Shown here piece by piece: positions 1 to 9,124 of a stretch of 15,584 nucleotides of DNA. Under the pieces are notes generated by a model that ran no database searches, was not told the DNA's origin, and saw only the letters and a program-made list of their open reading frames with translations. The DNA comes from Legionella genomosp. 1 (GTDB lineage Bacteria; Pseudomonadota; Gammaproteobacteria; Legionellales; Legionellaceae), in the NCBI GenBank assembly GCA_945901145.1, contig CAMDJY010000007.1, positions 1 to 15,584 of the forward strand, in the 5' to 3' direction. Position 1 is the first letter of the stretch. Every line of letters begins with the position of its first letter. The translations under genes were made by a program, and so were the position numbers.

Positions 1-627
1 ATCAGATAAAGCTTGTGTTTTAACCGCTACACCGCCAGGCCCATCGCGAACAATGATATAAATCAAACAAGTTAATACTGCCCCAAAGATGATAGTCATT
101 GATAATACATAATTTAAACCCATGGTCGATGCAAGTTTTGTTACCTTAACTTCGCCATAAACCACACCCAGCATGCTCAAAGTTGTCACAAGCCCCGTTA
201 CCAGGGAAAAATATCGACGAGGCAACCAGTGGACTGCAAGTGAAAGTACCCCAACAAAAGCAAATGATGAACCAAAACCAACTAAAAATCGCCCAGTGCC
301 AGCAATAGCAAGGTGTCCCGAAAAACTAAACATGAACGAGCCGAGGGTACAGCAAACACATGCGAAGGTAAGTAAACGCCTCGGACCAAAACGATCCATC
401 AACATGCCCACAGGAACTTGCATAGGTGAATATGCAAAATAATAGAGAGCTGCGATCTGACCAAAAGTTGCAGCTGATATGTTCCCGTAGGCCTCACTCA
501 ATTCCCCCTGAAGGGCACCCGGAATAATTCTTAGCACGAACTCATAACAGTAAAAAAACGCACCTATTGTACAAAATATCGCACCAAACACACATTGTTT
601 AGGGCTGATTACGTTCTGCATGCGCAT
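1..627 (-). CDS. MFS transporter, Pht-like, second tandem copy (partial, cut by left window edge)
   Basis: The minus-strand frame from the ATG at 627 stays open to base 1, giving 209 residues of the N-terminal half of a major facilitator inner-membrane transporter. Residues about 11-195 form six hydrophobic segments. The MFS motif A between TM2 and TM3 reads GMLMDRFGPRRLL (residues 74-86), and RFLVGFGSSFAFVG follows at 113-126. The protein is a clear paralog of the gene just upstream: MDRFGPRRLLTFAC is identical in both. The start is supported by AAGGA about six bases upstream; a second in-frame ATG lies two codons later. The start lies inside the upstream MFS gene (29-base overlap), so translational coupling is likely. 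The overall look (YEFVLRI near the N-terminus, LYYFAYSPMQVPVG in TM2) fits the Pht-type proteobacterial transporters known for amino-acid or nucleoside uptake in intracellular bacteria. The substrate cannot be read from sequence. Confidence 0.88.
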   Translation of the reverse strand, partial: MRMQNVISPKQCVFGAIFCTIGAFFYCYEFVLRIIPGALQGELSEAYGNISAATFGQIAALYYFAYSPMQVPVGMLMDRFGPRRLLTFACVCCTLGSFMFSFSGHLAIAGTGRFLVGFGSSFAFVGVLSLAVHWLPRRYFSLVTGLVTTLSMLGVVYGEVKVTKLASTMGLNYVLSMTIIFGAVLTCLIYIIVRDGPGGVAVKTQALSD

Positions 628-1906
628 GCGTTTCCTTTAGAAAAAATGTAAGAACTGCAGCCAGAACAATCCCCAACGGAATAATTGATAGAGCCAGCTG
701 ATAATCATGAGCAGAATACAATTGACGGATCGTCTCAGTATTCATGAATGTCTTTGCCAAGACAGTGGTTTGATGTGCGCGATAACTCCAGTCTAATAAA
801 TGTCCAATTAGAGGTTGTAACAGCATCGCTCCAAGCATGACCAACATATTCGTCATTGCAATTGCCGTTCCAGCTGCTTCTTGCGGACTTAATTCACGAC
901 CAACTGCAAAGACAATCGCTTGGACACTATAAAACAAACCTAAGAAAAACATTAAAAAGTTTAGCTCTTTGGCTGAAAGTCCTGGAACATACAAAACAAT
1001 CATCATTATAATTGCAGCCATCAGTGCACCAATAAACATAGGTAACTTACGACGTCTTAGATAATCGGAGATCCAACCCATCACTGGAGCTCCGACCATA
1101 AAACCTAAAAATAAACAAGAGTTGGCTATTTGTGCATCCGATGCAGTTAAGTGATGCGCATGTTGTAGATATGGAATACCCCAAAGCTCAGCAAAAACAG
1201 TGGTTGGCAGATACACCAAGCACCCATAAATACCATTAATCCATATTTGTGGATTAGCTGCAATTATCCTCAAGTCATAAAACGCACGTTTAAAACTATG
1301 AATCGTACCACCATCTTCTTCTAAATGTCTTTTTTTATCATGTATGCCAAACCACAAAATTAGAGTTAAGCCCACCCCAAATAGTGCAGAATAATTAACA
1401 GCTTTTTGCCATCCAATTAAGGCCACTAAATGTCCTAATAAATTATCCCCGAGCATAGCACCTAAAGTCCCTAAAGCACTGGCCAATCCAGCAACCATAC
1501 CAAGTTTGTCTTCAGGCAACCACAGGGTCGCTAATTTCAATACACCAACAAAAGCAAATGCAGAGCCAAACCCGACTAGAAAACGACCCGCAGCGGCGAC
1601 GCTTACCATTGTCGTACCAGCAAACAACCACGTCCCAATCACACAAATTGCACACGCGAATGTAAGCAAACGACGCGGTCCAAAACGATCCATTAAAATA
1701 CCAACAGGGAGTTGTAGCGGCACATAAGCGTAATAATAAAATGCAGATAAAAATCCAAAACCTGTTGCAGACAAGCTGAAATGATCTCTTAAAGCATGTT
1801 CCATCACGCTGGGTGTAATTCTTAACAAATACTCATAAGCATAAAACACAGCCCCTAAGGCACAAATAAGCCAAGCAATCACTGTGATGTTTTTATGAGA
1901 TACCAT
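599..1906 (-). CDS. MFS transporter, Pht-like (first tandem copy)
   Basis: This 435-residue protein has about 12 hydrophobic segments and is an inner-membrane secondary transporter of the major facilitator superfamily. Motif A is GILMDRFGPRRLL (residues 69-81), followed by GRFLVGFGSAFAFVGVLKLA, and a second-half equivalent GWISDYLRRRKLP occurs near the middle. The N-terminus (YEYLLRITPSVM, then FYYYAYVPLQLPVG) resembles the Pht family of Legionella and related bacteria, some of whose members import amino acids such as threonine or valine. That family link is from memory and the substrate is unknown. AGGAGA lies about six bases before the ATG. The gene begins 35 bases after the malic enzyme stop and its 3' end overlaps the next MFS gene, so the three genes probably form one transcript. 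The C-terminus ends in a short hydrophilic His/Glu-rich tail. Confidence 0.9.
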   Translation of the reverse strand: MVSHKNITVIAWLICALGAVFYAYEYLLRITPSVMEHALRDHFSLSATGFGFLSAFYYYAYVPLQLPVGILMDRFGPRRLLTFACAICVIGTWLFAGTTMVSVAAAGRFLVGFGSAFAFVGVLKLATLWLPEDKLGMVAGLASALGTLGAMLGDNLLGHLVALIGWQKAVNYSALFGVGLTLILWFGIHDKKRHLEEDGGTIHSFKRAFYDLRIIAANPQIWINGIYGCLVYLPTTVFAELWGIPYLQHAHHLTASDAQIANSCLFLGFMVGAPVMGWISDYLRRRKLPMFIGALMAAIIMMIVLYVPGLSAKELNFLMFFLGLFYSVQAIVFAVGRELSPQEAAGTAIAMTNMLVMLGAMLLQPLIGHLLDWSYRAHQTTVLAKTFMNTETIRQLYSAHDYQLALSIIPLGIVLAAVLTFFLKETHAHAERNQP

Positions 1907-1941
1907 AAATTCTCCTGAAGGGTTATCCAGCCACGAACGAT

Positions 1942-3180
1942 TTAATCTAAAGTAATACGATTAACACCACTAGCAATCGCTGCATTCATCACAGCGAAAG
2001 GAACACAAACTCTTAATCTAGGATCAATTGGCTTTGGTAAAATGTACTCTGAACCAAATTCCCAGTGGGTCACCCCAGGGTAATTAATCCGAACTTCTTC
2101 TGGAGCAGGCTCATGCACTAAAGATCTAATTGCCTCAACCGCAGCCATTTGCATGGACTGATTGATACAAGTCGCGCGTATATCAAGCGCTCCTCGAAAA
2201 ATATAAGGGAAACAAAGAACATTATTGACTTGGTTTGGATAATCACTGCGTCCTGTAGCGATAATTAAGTCGCTGCAAATAGCTCGTGCAAGCTCTGGTT
2301 TTATTTCAGGATTAGGATTAGACAAAGCGAAAATGATTGGCTTTGGCGCCATGAGTTTCAATAAATCTGCATTTAACAAATCTGGTTTCGCAACACCAAT
2401 AAAAACATCTGCGTCAACCATAGCATCAGCCAAAGTTCGGGCATTCGTAGTGGAAGCAAATGCAAATTTATAGGGATTAAGGTCCTCGCGTCCGGTATGA
2501 ATGACTCCGTTGGTATCTAGCAACAGCATATTGGCTTTATCAGCGCCTAATGCTGTCAAGAGCCTCATTGAAGCAATCCCAGCAGCACCTGCACCAATAC
2601 ACACAATTTTTACGTCTGAAAGTTTTTTTTGCTGTAATTCTAAAGCATTCAATAAACCTGCTGCAACCACAATGGCGGTCCCATGTTGATCATCATGAAA
2701 CACAGGAATATTCAGCTGCTCAATGAGTGATTGCTCGATTTCAAAACACTCTGGTGCTTTTATGTCTTCTAGGTTGATGCCACCGAAAGTAGGCGCAATT
2801 GCTTTAGCTGTAGCAATAAATGCTTGAGGATCACGTGCATCCACCTCAATGTCAAAAACGTCTATCCCGGCAAACTGTTTAAATAAAACAGCTTTACCTT
2901 CCATGACTGGCTTACTTGCTAATGGCCCTCTATCCCCTATGCCAAGTATCGCCGTACCATTAGTCATCACAGCGACCAGATTACCTTTGGCAGTGTATTT
3001 GTACACATCATCAGGATTATTTGCTATCGCTAATACTGGTTCAGCAACCCCTGGGCTGTAGGCAAGAGATAAATCTTCTTGTGAATTTGTTGCTTTAGTC
3101 AGCTGAATCGAAAGCTTTCCTGGTGTAGGAAAAGCGTGATAATCCAGGGCGCGTTGCTCAAATGTGTCATGATTTGACAT
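1942..3180 (-). CDS. malic enzyme (malate dehydrogenase, oxaloacetate-decarboxylating), short form
   Basis: This 412-residue cytosolic enzyme should convert L-malate to pyruvate and CO2 with reduction of NAD(P). The N-terminal catalytic domain shows [12 protein letters not shown] (residues 39-50, with catalytic Tyr41), MEGKAVLFK (93-101, with Lys96), NLEDIKAPE (136-144, metal-binding Glu138/Asp139) and FHDDQHGTA (161-169, Asp163/Asp164). The Rossmann fold follows with GAGAAGIA (197-204). The sequence is MaeB-like, but the protein lacks the C-terminal phosphotransacetylase-like domain that makes E. coli MaeB about 760 residues, so it is the compact form also found in many bacteria. Cofactor choice cannot be fixed from these motifs. 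GAGAG lies about seven bases before the ATG. The gene follows rpmE in the same direction after 76 bases and precedes two MFS transporters. Confidence 0.95.
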   Translation of the reverse strand: MSNHDTFEQRALDYHAFPTPGKLSIQLTKATNSQEDLSLAYSPGVAEPVLAIANNPDDVYKYTAKGNLVAVMTNGTAILGIGDRGPLASKPVMEGKAVLFKQFAGIDVFDIEVDARDPQAFIATAKAIAPTFGGINLEDIKAPECFEIEQSLIEQLNIPVFHDDQHGTAIVVAAGLLNALELQQKKLSDVKIVCIGAGAAGIASMRLLTALGADKANMLLLDTNGVIHTGREDLNPYKFAFASTTNARTLADAMVDADVFIGVAKPDLLNADLLKLMAPKPIIFALSNPNPEIKPELARAICSDLIIATGRSDYPNQVNNVLCFPYIFRGALDIRATCINQSMQMAAVEAIRSLVHEPAPEEVRINYPGVTHWEFGSEYILPKPIDPRLRVCVPFAVMNAAIASGVNRITLD

Positions 3181-3235
3181 AATTCTCTCTTATCAGGGGG
3201 TGCAACTAGATTTTGATGAAACTGGGTAAAGCATT

Positions 3236-3265
3236 AAGCACTGATTGGTTTTATAATCAATGCTT
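3236..3265 (-). terminator. hairpin at the end of rpmE (possible weak terminator or attenuator)
   Basis: Two 11-base arms (3236-3246 and 3255-3265) pair with one G-U wobble around an 8-base loop. The rpmE stop codon lies inside the 5' arm. Read on the minus strand, the stem is followed by AATGCTTTACC, which has no real U-run, so strong intrinsic termination is doubtful. The AATGCTT just after it could compete with the 3' arm. The element may partly separate rpmE from the malic enzyme gene or protect the rpmE mRNA end. Confidence 0.35.
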
Positions 3266-3463
3266 AGATTTATAACGATCACGAAACTTCTGAACTCGTC
3301 CGCCTGTGTCAACTAATTTTTGCTGCCCTGTATAGAAAGGATGGCACTCTGAGCACACTTCAATGTTTAAATCATGACACAAGGTCGACTGTGTTTCAAA
3401 TGTATGACCACAACTACAAGTCACTTTAACAGCTTCATACTGCGGATGAACTGACGCCTTCAT
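3257..3463 (-). CDS. rpmE: 50S ribosomal protein L31, zinc-binding type
   Basis: This 68-residue protein aligns along its full length with E. coli L31. It begins [10 protein letters not shown] and carries [17 protein letters not shown] and TGGRV. The four zinc-ligand cysteines are intact at 16, 18, 37 and 40, so this is the C+ form rather than the zinc-free paralog that replaces it under zinc limitation. L31 bridges the two ribosomal subunits. A GAGAG stretch precedes the ATG, and a good sigma-70 promoter lies about 70 bases upstream on the same strand. The malic enzyme gene follows downstream. Confidence 0.97.
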   Translation of the reverse strand: MKASVHPQYEAVKVTCSCGHTFETQSTLCHDLNIEVCSECHPFYTGQQKLVDTGGRVQKFRDRYKSKH

Positions 3464-3532
3464 ATTAACTACTCTCTAAAATATGGATAAAATGTTTAAG
3501 CCCAACTCTTGCGAATCAGCAACAAAAAGGCG

Positions 3533-3560
3533 ATTCTATCATGGATGTCACAAACGTCAA
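3533..3560 (-). promoter_or_regulatory. sigma-70 promoter of rpmE
   Basis: On the minus strand TTGACG (3555-3560) is followed after 16 bases by TAGAAT (3533-3538), which has five of six consensus bases in each box. It points towards rpmE, with an expected transcript start near 3526 and a leader of about 60 bases. It may also drive the malic enzyme and the MFS genes if transcription passes the hairpin after rpmE. Confidence 0.65.
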
Positions 3561-3621
3561 GTCTAATTATCTCTGCTTAATTATCTGCTACGTCATAAAT
3601 GCAAACCTAAAACTTATGATG

Positions 3622-3627
3622 TATAAT
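3622..3627 (+). promoter_or_regulatory. -10 box (TATAAT) of the 3660 gene
   Basis: A perfect TATAAT sits 32 bases before the ATG of the small gene at 3660, which would give a leader of about 25 bases containing its ribosome binding site. No good -35 box is seen at 16-18 bases upstream (ATGCAA at 17), so the promoter may be weak or need an activator. Confidence 0.45.
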
Positions 3628-3659
3628 TAAAGTACAAATAGACTTATTAAGGAAATTTC

Positions 3660-3977
3660 ATGACATTTTATGACAAATTAAACGACATAGAAAAATTAAA
3701 TATATCGTTTTCTGAAAAAATCATGCTCTTAAAGAGCATCATCCTTGATGTAACGAACGAATTAGACGCAAGAGATCAGAACATGCATCCGGAAATTGAT
3801 CATGATTTAGCTAAAAAACTCTCTGTTGCCACAGAAATTCTTAGAAAACTTGAAAATCAACACAACGATCTCGATATTTGCAATCAAATAAGAAATGACG
3901 AAATCATCAGAGACAGCTCAGAAGGTTCACCAGAGATTGATAGTATCAAGGATATATGCGGTGTTCCCAAACGCTAG
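3660..3977 (+). CDS. small hypothetical protein, predicted helical, soluble
   Basis: I do not recognise this 105-residue protein. It is rich in Asp, Glu, Asn, Lys and Ile. It has two stretches likely to be amphipathic helices (about residues 3-37 and 45-66, the latter with a heptad-like pattern ending ILRKLENQ). A probably flexible acidic tail follows from about residue 80. There is no signal peptide or membrane segment. AAGGAAAT lies about four bases before the ATG and a TATAAT lies further upstream, which together support a real gene. It is divergent from rpmE. Its stop shares the bases CTAG with the stop of the convergent permease gene, a four-base overlap. It could be a lineage-specific regulator, an adaptor or, in an intracellular bacterium, a small effector, but nothing in the sequence decides this. 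Confidence 0.7.
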   Translation: MTFYDKLNDIEKLNISFSEKIMLLKSIILDVTNELDARDQNMHPEIDHDLAKKLSVATEILRKLENQHNDLDICNQIRNDEIIRDSSEGSPEIDSIKDICGVPKR

Positions 3978-5347
3978 ACTCCATTCAATATCGAATGCTT
4001 CCGAGCGAATACGAAGTAGATCACTATGCCTAAAATAAACCAAATAATAAATCGCCAAATCGTGAACCAAGGCAAGTTGAAGATCAAATACAAGCAACTT
4101 ATGATACCTAAAATTGGTGTATAAGGCATAAATGGCGTTTTAAACGGACGGGGTAATTTAGGCTGAAAATAGCGTAAAAGCAATACCCCAGAGCACACCA
4201 AAATAAAGGCAAATAAAGTTCCAATATTCACGAGATCTGCTAAAGTCTGAATGGGCAGTAAGCCAGCAGCTAATCCAACGACCAAGGCACAAAGCAAAAT
4301 AATACGAATAGGTGTTTGCGTTTTAGAATTAACAGCGGAAAAAAATCGTGGTAATAAACCATCACGTGCCATGGCAAAAAAAATACGGCTTAATCCATAA
4401 AAAAGCACTAAAATCACCGTGCTTAAACCAGCTATAGCGCCAACACTAATCAAACCAGCCGTGGTTTTATATCCAATTAAAATAAGAGCATAACTAATAG
4501 GAGATGCAACATTTAATTGTTGATAGGATACAATACCTGTTAATAAGCCCGATACTAAAATATAAAGAATCGTTGAAACCAAAAGCGATCCAACAATCCC
4601 AATGGGCAAACTTCGTTGTGGATTAATTGCCTCTTCTGCCGACGTCGAAACAGCATCAAAACCAAGATATGCAAAAAAAATCAAAGATGCTCCCTGCGCG
4701 ACACCAACCCATCCAAATGGCATAAATGGCGTCCAATTTTTGGGGTCCATATGAGCGGCCGCAATGACAATAAATAAACCAATTACCAATAATTTGAAAA
4801 CAACGATCATATTATTCATTCGTTTACTGGCTTCAACCCCTAGCATCAACAATCCAGCTAAAAAAATAATAATTAAAACGGCAAGAAAATTCACTTCTAG
4901 ACCTGCAAAAGGGGCTCTTAGAAAGAAATACGGCTTTGGAATATTCAGTGCAAATAAGAAATCATTCACATAACTCCCCCAACCTACTGCAACTGCTGCA
5001 ATTGAAATGGCGTACTCAAGCAACAAATCCCATCCAACAATCCAAGCTATGATTTCACCAAAACCCACAAACGCGTAGCCATAAGCACTGCCACAACCCC
5101 CAATACTTGCTGCCAGTTCTGCGTAAGCTAAAGCTGAAAACAAACAAGCAAAGCCAGCAATAACATATGATAAAATAATTGCAGGACCTGCTTTCATTGC
5201 AGCAGCAACCCCTGTAATCACAAAAATTCCTGCACCAATAATGGCACCAATTCCCATCAAAGTTAAATCAAAAGCTGACAAACATCTCAATAAATCTTTA
5301 GATGTTTGGGCAACATGCTCAATTGATTTTTTTCGTAGTAAGTCCAT
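3974..5347 (-). CDS. APC-family amino-acid permease, CAT (cationic amino acid transporter) type
   Basis: This inner-membrane transporter of about 457 residues should have 12 or more transmembrane helices. The TM1 signature GIGAIIGAGIFV (residues 32-43) is the substrate-binding unwound helix of the APC superfamily. FFAYLGFDAVSTSAEEAINP in the middle and FYGLSRIFFAMARDGLLP later are typical of the CAT/YfnA branch, whose members import neutral or cationic amino acids. I chose the ATG at 5347, which gives the family-like beginning MDLLRKKSIE. Upstream TTG codons at 5359 and 5356 lie too close to the only AGGG. The ribosome site for the ATG is weak (AGGG at 13 bases), suggesting coupling to the thioredoxin gene, which stops 15 bases before. 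It is the last gene of a four-gene run. Confidence 0.9.
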   Translation of the reverse strand: MDLLRKKSIEHVAQTSKDLLRCLSAFDLTLMGIGAIIGAGIFVITGVAAAMKAGPAIILSYVIAGFACLFSALAYAELAASIGGCGSAYGYAFVGFGEIIAWIVGWDLLLEYAISIAAVAVGWGSYVNDFLFALNIPKPYFFLRAPFAGLEVNFLAVLIIIFLAGLLMLGVEASKRMNNMIVVFKLLVIGLFIVIAAAHMDPKNWTPFMPFGWVGVAQGASLIFFAYLGFDAVSTSAEEAINPQRSLPIGIVGSLLVSTILYILVSGLLTGIVSYQQLNVASPISYALILIGYKTTAGLISVGAIAGLSTVILVLFYGLSRIFFAMARDGLLPRFFSAVNSKTQTPIRIILLCALVVGLAAGLLPIQTLADLVNIGTLFAFILVCSGVLLLRYFQPKLPRPFKTPFMPYTPILGIISCLYLIFNLPWFTIWRFIIWFILGIVIYFVFARKHSILNGV

Positions 5348-5362
5348 ATTTATCAACAAACC

Positions 5363-5734
5363 CTATTCAGCTGCCAATTGTTTTAAAATATCGCTGACAT
5401 CAGCTTGTATGGCTTGTTCTGCAAGCTCATGGAGCACCGACTCTGGAACAAAACCAGAATCAGAATAAATAGCAATACCCTCTTTAAAAACCATCAAATG
5501 AGGAACTGATTGAATATGCAAAGCTTCAGCTAATGCTGCTTCTTTTTCAATATCAATTGCAGCAAAAACAATATTTTTATATTTTTGTGCGACTTGTTCA
5601 TATACATGAGCAAACTGCCGACAAGGGGCGCACCATTGTGCCCAAAAATCTACAAACATAATGATAGGCTTGGCTAAGAAAGCTTCGAACTCATCGGCTG
5701 TTAATGCTTGCACCCCATCACGTTGAACCATCAT
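5363..5734 (-). CDS. thioredoxin-family protein with WCAPC active site
   Basis: This 123-residue protein has a single thioredoxin fold and no signal peptide, so it should act in the cytoplasm as a thiol-disulfide oxidoreductase. The active site is FWAQWCAPC (Cys35 and Cys38), with Ala in place of the Gly of standard WCGPC thioredoxins. The cis-proline loop is [13 protein letters not shown]-terminal extension of about 15 residues ([15 protein letters not shown]) goes beyond the usual 105-110 length. The start codon overlaps the adk stop in ATGA, so translation is probably coupled to adk; a second ATG follows immediately. It is unlikely to be the only thioredoxin of the cell, and its specific partner is unknown. 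Confidence 0.9.
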   Translation of the reverse strand: MMVQRDGVQALTADEFEAFLAKPIIMFVDFWAQWCAPCRQFAHVYEQVAQKYKNIVFAAIDIEKEAALAEALHIQSVPHLMVFKEGIAIYSDSGFVPESVLHELAEQAIQADVSDILKQLAAE

Positions 5735-6396
5735 TCCCCCTGAGGTAATATTGCTAAAAGAATCTGTTTAAAAATCGCATCAACATCGCCTGTGCCATGA
5801 ATACGGTGAAATTGAGGTGCACGATCGGACGTTTGAGACCAATTTTGATAATAATCTACCAAAGGTTTGGTCTGTTGACGATACACTTCTAGCCGATTTC
5901 GAATAATTTCTTCACGATCATCATCTCTCAAAATCAAAGGCTCCCCGGTGATATCATCCAAGCCTTCACGTTTTGGGGGTTGATAAATCAGATGATAAAC
6001 CCGACCAGATCCTAAATGAATACGACGACCTGTAATACGTCGTACAATTTCTTCATCATCTACGGCAATTTCGATCACATGATCTAATGCTATAGATGTC
6101 TCTTTCAATGCTTCTGCTTGGGTAATGGTTCGTGGGAATCCATCTAATAAAAATCCATTTTGACAATCTGCTTGAACCAAACGTTCTTTGACTAATTCAT
6201 TTATAATATCATCTGAAACAAGATGGCCTGCATCCATGATTTTTTTAGCATTTAAACCTAATGGATGACCTGCTGAAATTGCTGAACGTAACATATCACC
6301 CGTAGAAATTTGCGGTATTTTAAAATATTCAGTAAGCCGGATGGCCTGCGTGCCTTTCCCCGCACCTGGCCCGCCTAACAACATTATTCGCATCAT
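5731..6396 (-). CDS. adk: adenylate kinase
   Basis: This 221-residue cytosolic kinase interconverts ATP + AMP and 2 ADP. It has the P-loop GGPGAGKGT near the N-terminus, ISTGDMLR for AMP binding, LLDGFPRT, and the LID with [13 protein letters not shown] and DDITGEPL, followed by RDDDREE. The LID has no zinc cysteines, as in other gammaproteobacteria. I chose the ATG at 6396, which has AAGGAG ten bases upstream. An in-frame TTG at 6426 would add ten residues lacking in the family; a second ATG at 6393 is equally plausible. The C-terminus has a few more residues than E. coli Adk (214). The gene lies 30 bases after the lipoprotein gene stop and overlaps the thioredoxin gene. Confidence 0.97.
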   Translation of the reverse strand: MMRIMLLGGPGAGKGTQAIRLTEYFKIPQISTGDMLRSAISAGHPLGLNAKKIMDAGHLVSDDIINELVKERLVQADCQNGFLLDGFPRTITQAEALKETSIALDHVIEIAVDDEEIVRRITGRRIHLGSGRVYHLIYQPPKREGLDDITGEPLILRDDDREEIIRNRLEVYRQQTKPLVDYYQNWSQTSDRAPQFHRIHGTGDVDAIFKQILLAILPQGE

Positions 6397-6426
6397 TTTT
6401 AAATAACTCCTTGCCTTAAATAACAA

Positions 6427-7044
6427 CTACAACCCAAATCGATACCAAGAACCGTTCGCAAAAGTATGTTGACATCGCTTCAACTGCGCTTGATAGATTT
6501 GCGAGCGCGTTTGGACCTTACGCGCAACCTGCATTAACCAGGGCTTGCGCAAATACGTTTTTTTCATATATCCACCAATTCCCTCATGGTAAGCTAAATA
6601 AAGCTCACGTGGATCTTGCGGTGAAATTAGAGCTTTACGCCGCGCTTCTGACGCATACCAGCCAATGAAATTTACCCCATCCTTAAAGCTTTCTCTTGAT
6701 GCCAAAAAATCACCCGTGGAACGTTTATATAAATACCAAGTACTATCCAACGCTTGAGAGTATCCATAAGCAGTAGAAATAGGTTTCCAAGGAATAAACC
6801 ATAAGATTTTTTTACGCGGTGGCGTCGCCTGTGCATCAAATTTTGACTCTTGATGCATAATAGCCATTTGCACCGGAACAGGAACATGCCATCGATGTTC
6901 AACCCCTTTAGAATCTCGATACCACTGCGGATATTGTTTGAAAATACCACAAATATTATTGACATCACGAGGCGGTGGTGTCACACATCCAAAAAGCAGT
7001 AAAAATACCCCAACCCATAAAATATTCTGGATACTATGTCGCAT
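6427..7044 (-). CDS. lipoprotein with lytic transglycosylase (SLT) domain
   Basis: This 205-residue protein begins with a lipoprotein signal peptide (hydrophobic core at residues 8-19, lipobox LFGC with Cys20). The next residue, Val21, would favour the outer membrane. The mature part resembles a family of small SLT-type lytic transglycosylases: MAIMHQESKFDA (Glu66 as probable catalytic acid), TAYGYSQALDSTW, FIGWYASEARR and LYLAYHEGIGGY. Such enzymes cut the glycan strands of peptidoglycan. AGGAAG precedes the ATG by about nine bases. The gene follows thrS after 131 bases and leads the run to adk, thioredoxin and permease. I see no clear promoter in that gap, so either readthrough from thrS or an undetected promoter is possible. 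Confidence 0.88.
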   Translation of the reverse strand: MRHSIQNILWVGVFLLLFGCVTPPPRDVNNICGIFKQYPQWYRDSKGVEHRWHVPVPVQMAIMHQESKFDAQATPPRKKILWFIPWKPISTAYGYSQALDSTWYLYKRSTGDFLASRESFKDGVNFIGWYASEARRKALISPQDPRELYLAYHEGIGGYMKKTYLRKPWLMQVARKVQTRSQIYQAQLKRCQHTFANGSWYRFGL

Positions 7045-7175
7045 ACCCTATCTTCCTGAATCACAATCGGCTATTAGTAGCATACATCATGATCATCGAC
7101 AATATTTTGCATAGATGTATTTTGAATTTGCTCTAACATCTAGGACTTTGAGGTTTAACAGCCACAACTCGCGCA

Positions 7176-9086
7176 TCAGACTGATCGATTTCTATTCTTT
7201 TCATGTATTATATTTAAAAATTGTTCTAAAGATAAAATGCCTAAATCAACACCTTGCTGAGTTCTGACGGAAACACACCGTGTTTCTACCTCTCGATCCC
7301 CCACCACGAGCAAGTAAGGGATACATTGCAAAGTATGTTCGCGAATTTTTGAACCAATTTTTTCATTTTTTAAATCTGCTTGAACACGAATTCCATGTTG
7401 CTTTAAAAAAGCGACAACTTCCTCGCTAAAATCTGCGGCTCTATGTGTAATATTCAACACAACAGCCTGAATCGGGGCAAGCCAAACTGGTAACTTTCCT
7501 GAGTAATTTTCAATTAAAATACCAATAAATCGTTCTAAAGACCCTAAAATGGCACGATGCAACATCACCGGTACTTTTTTACTACCATCCTCGGCAATAT
7601 AAAAAGCTTCTAAACGTTCTGGTTGATTATAATCAACTTGTAAGGTACCGCATTGCCACATACGACCAATGGAATCTTTTAAATGAAATTCAATCTTAGG
7701 GCCATAAAAACCACCCTCTCCGGGCAATGTTTCAAACGCTAGTCCTGCGCGATGCATTGCTGCAGTTAAGGCATGCTCGGCCTTATCCCACGACGCCTCT
7801 GTCCCAATGCGCTTTTCTGGACGCAATGCTAATTTCACCACGACATCAGTAAATCCAAAATCTTTGTATACATCCAAAACTAATTGGATAAAATTAACGG
7901 CCTCATCTTGAATTTGCTCTTCAGTACAGAAAATATGAGCATCATCTTGTACTAATTGCCTTACGCGCATCAATCCATGCATCGCTCCAGATGATTCATT
8001 ACGATGACAACACCCAAACTCCGCAAACCGTAAAGGCAATTCACGATAACTACGTAAACCTTGCTTAAATACTTGGACATGACATGGACAGTTCATGGGT
8101 TTAACAGCAAAATGCTTATCGTCGACATTGATTGAAAACATATCCTCACTAAACATATCCCAATGACCTGATTTTTTCCACAAATCAATATCAACAATCA
8201 TTGGCGTAGAAATTTCTTGATAATTTTTTTCAGCAATCCGTTGACTAATATATTGCTTAATTTGCTGATAGATGATCCAGCCATTTGGATGCCAAAACAC
8301 CATGCCGGGCGCTTCATCTTGAAAATGAAACAAATCTAAGTTTTTAGCAATTTTACGATGATCACGTTTTTCAGCTTCTTCTATTCGCGTGAGATATTCA
8401 TCTAATTGTTTTTTGTTTGCCCAGGCAGTCCCATAAATACGCTGCAACATCTCATTTTTGGAATCTCCACGCCAATAAGCGCCTGCTAACTTAGTTAATT
8501 TAAAAGCTTTTAATCGACCGGTATTAGGCACATGAGGGCCACGGCATAAATCAATAAAATCGCCTTGCTGATAAATGCTTAAGGTCTCAGCAGTAGAAAT
8601 ACCTTCGATAATCTCTGCTTTATAGGCTTCACCAATGCCACGAAAAAATTGAATCGCCTCCTCCCGAGATATCTCTTGACGAGTCACTGCATAATCTTGC
8701 TGAACTAATTCATGCATTTTTTCTTCTATACGACTCAGATCCTCAGGTGTAAATGGCCGTTCAAAAGCAAAATCATAATAAAAACCATCATCAACCACGG
8801 GTCCAATGGTTACTTGCGCAGTTGGAAATAATAATTTTACAGCTTGCGCAAGCAAATGCGCTGTTGAATGACGAATGACTTCCAGAGCCGCCGGATCTTT
8901 TTCAGTGACAATGGAAATATGAGCGTCTGACTCAACTTGATAAGATGTATCAACAAGTTTACCATCTACTTTTCCTGCAATGGCTGCATGAAACAAACCT
9001 GACCCAATATTGGCAGCAATGTCCGCAATGGTCACAGGTTGTTGAAACTGTCTTTTACTTCCGTCAGGAAGAGTTATTTCAGGCAT
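7176..9086 (-). CDS. thrS: threonyl-tRNA synthetase
   Basis: This 636-residue class II synthetase charges tRNA-Thr and matches E. coli ThrRS (642) in length and architecture. It has an N-terminal TGS domain (about 1-60) and an editing domain with HSTAH (His73, His77) and LCRGPH (Cys181, His185). The catalytic core has zinc ligands Cys333, His384 and His510, and an anticodon-binding domain ends near [10 protein letters not shown] chose the ATG at 9086 because [10 protein letters not shown] is the usual beginning of the protein; the TTG at 9125 falls in the predicted -10 box. The ribosome binding site is very poor. The leader is only about 30 bases, so an E. coli-like tRNA-mimicking operator is not expected. 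infC does not follow. Confidence 0.97.
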   Translation of the reverse strand: MPEITLPDGSKRQFQQPVTIADIAANIGSGLFHAAIAGKVDGKLVDTSYQVESDAHISIVTEKDPAALEVIRHSTAHLLAQAVKLLFPTAQVTIGPVVDDGFYYDFAFERPFTPEDLSRIEEKMHELVQQDYAVTRQEISREEAIQFFRGIGEAYKAEIIEGISTAETLSIYQQGDFIDLCRGPHVPNTGRLKAFKLTKLAGAYWRGDSKNEMLQRIYGTAWANKKQLDEYLTRIEEAEKRDHRKIAKNLDLFHFQDEAPGMVFWHPNGWIIYQQIKQYISQRIAEKNYQEISTPMIVDIDLWKKSGHWDMFSEDMFSINVDDKHFAVKPMNCPCHVQVFKQGLRSYRELPLRFAEFGCCHRNESSGAMHGLMRVRQLVQDDAHIFCTEEQIQDEAVNFIQLVLDVYKDFGFTDVVVKLALRPEKRIGTEASWDKAEHALTAAMHRAGLAFETLPGEGGFYGPKIEFHLKDSIGRMWQCGTLQVDYNQPERLEAFYIAEDGSKKVPVMLHRAILGSLERFIGILIENYSGKLPVWLAPIQAVVLNITHRAADFSEEVVAFLKQHGIRVQADLKNEKIGSKIREHTLQCIPYLLVVGDREVETRCVSVRTQQGVDLGILSLEQFLNIIHEKNRNRSV

Positions 9087-9124
9087 GAATTTATGAAGTG
9101 CTATATCAATGAAACAGAAAAACA

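Noticed and set aside
173..442. Plus-strand open frame of 89 codons
   Set aside because: It is the shadow of the minus-strand partial MFS gene; the paralog at 1506-1727 gives a similar shadow, which shows the similarity comes from the transporter.
599..627. Frameshifted single fused MFS gene
   Set aside because: Both copies carry their own full N-terminal half with motif A and their own ribosome site, so they are two genes.
7071..7125. Inverted repeat ATACATC/GATGTAT after thrS as a terminator
   Set aside because: Arms of only seven bases with a 25-base gap and no U-run.
7113..7175. Possible infC remnant or thrS readthrough after the thrS stop
   Set aside because: The one short open stretch ([14 protein letters not shown]) does not match IF3 and ends at once.
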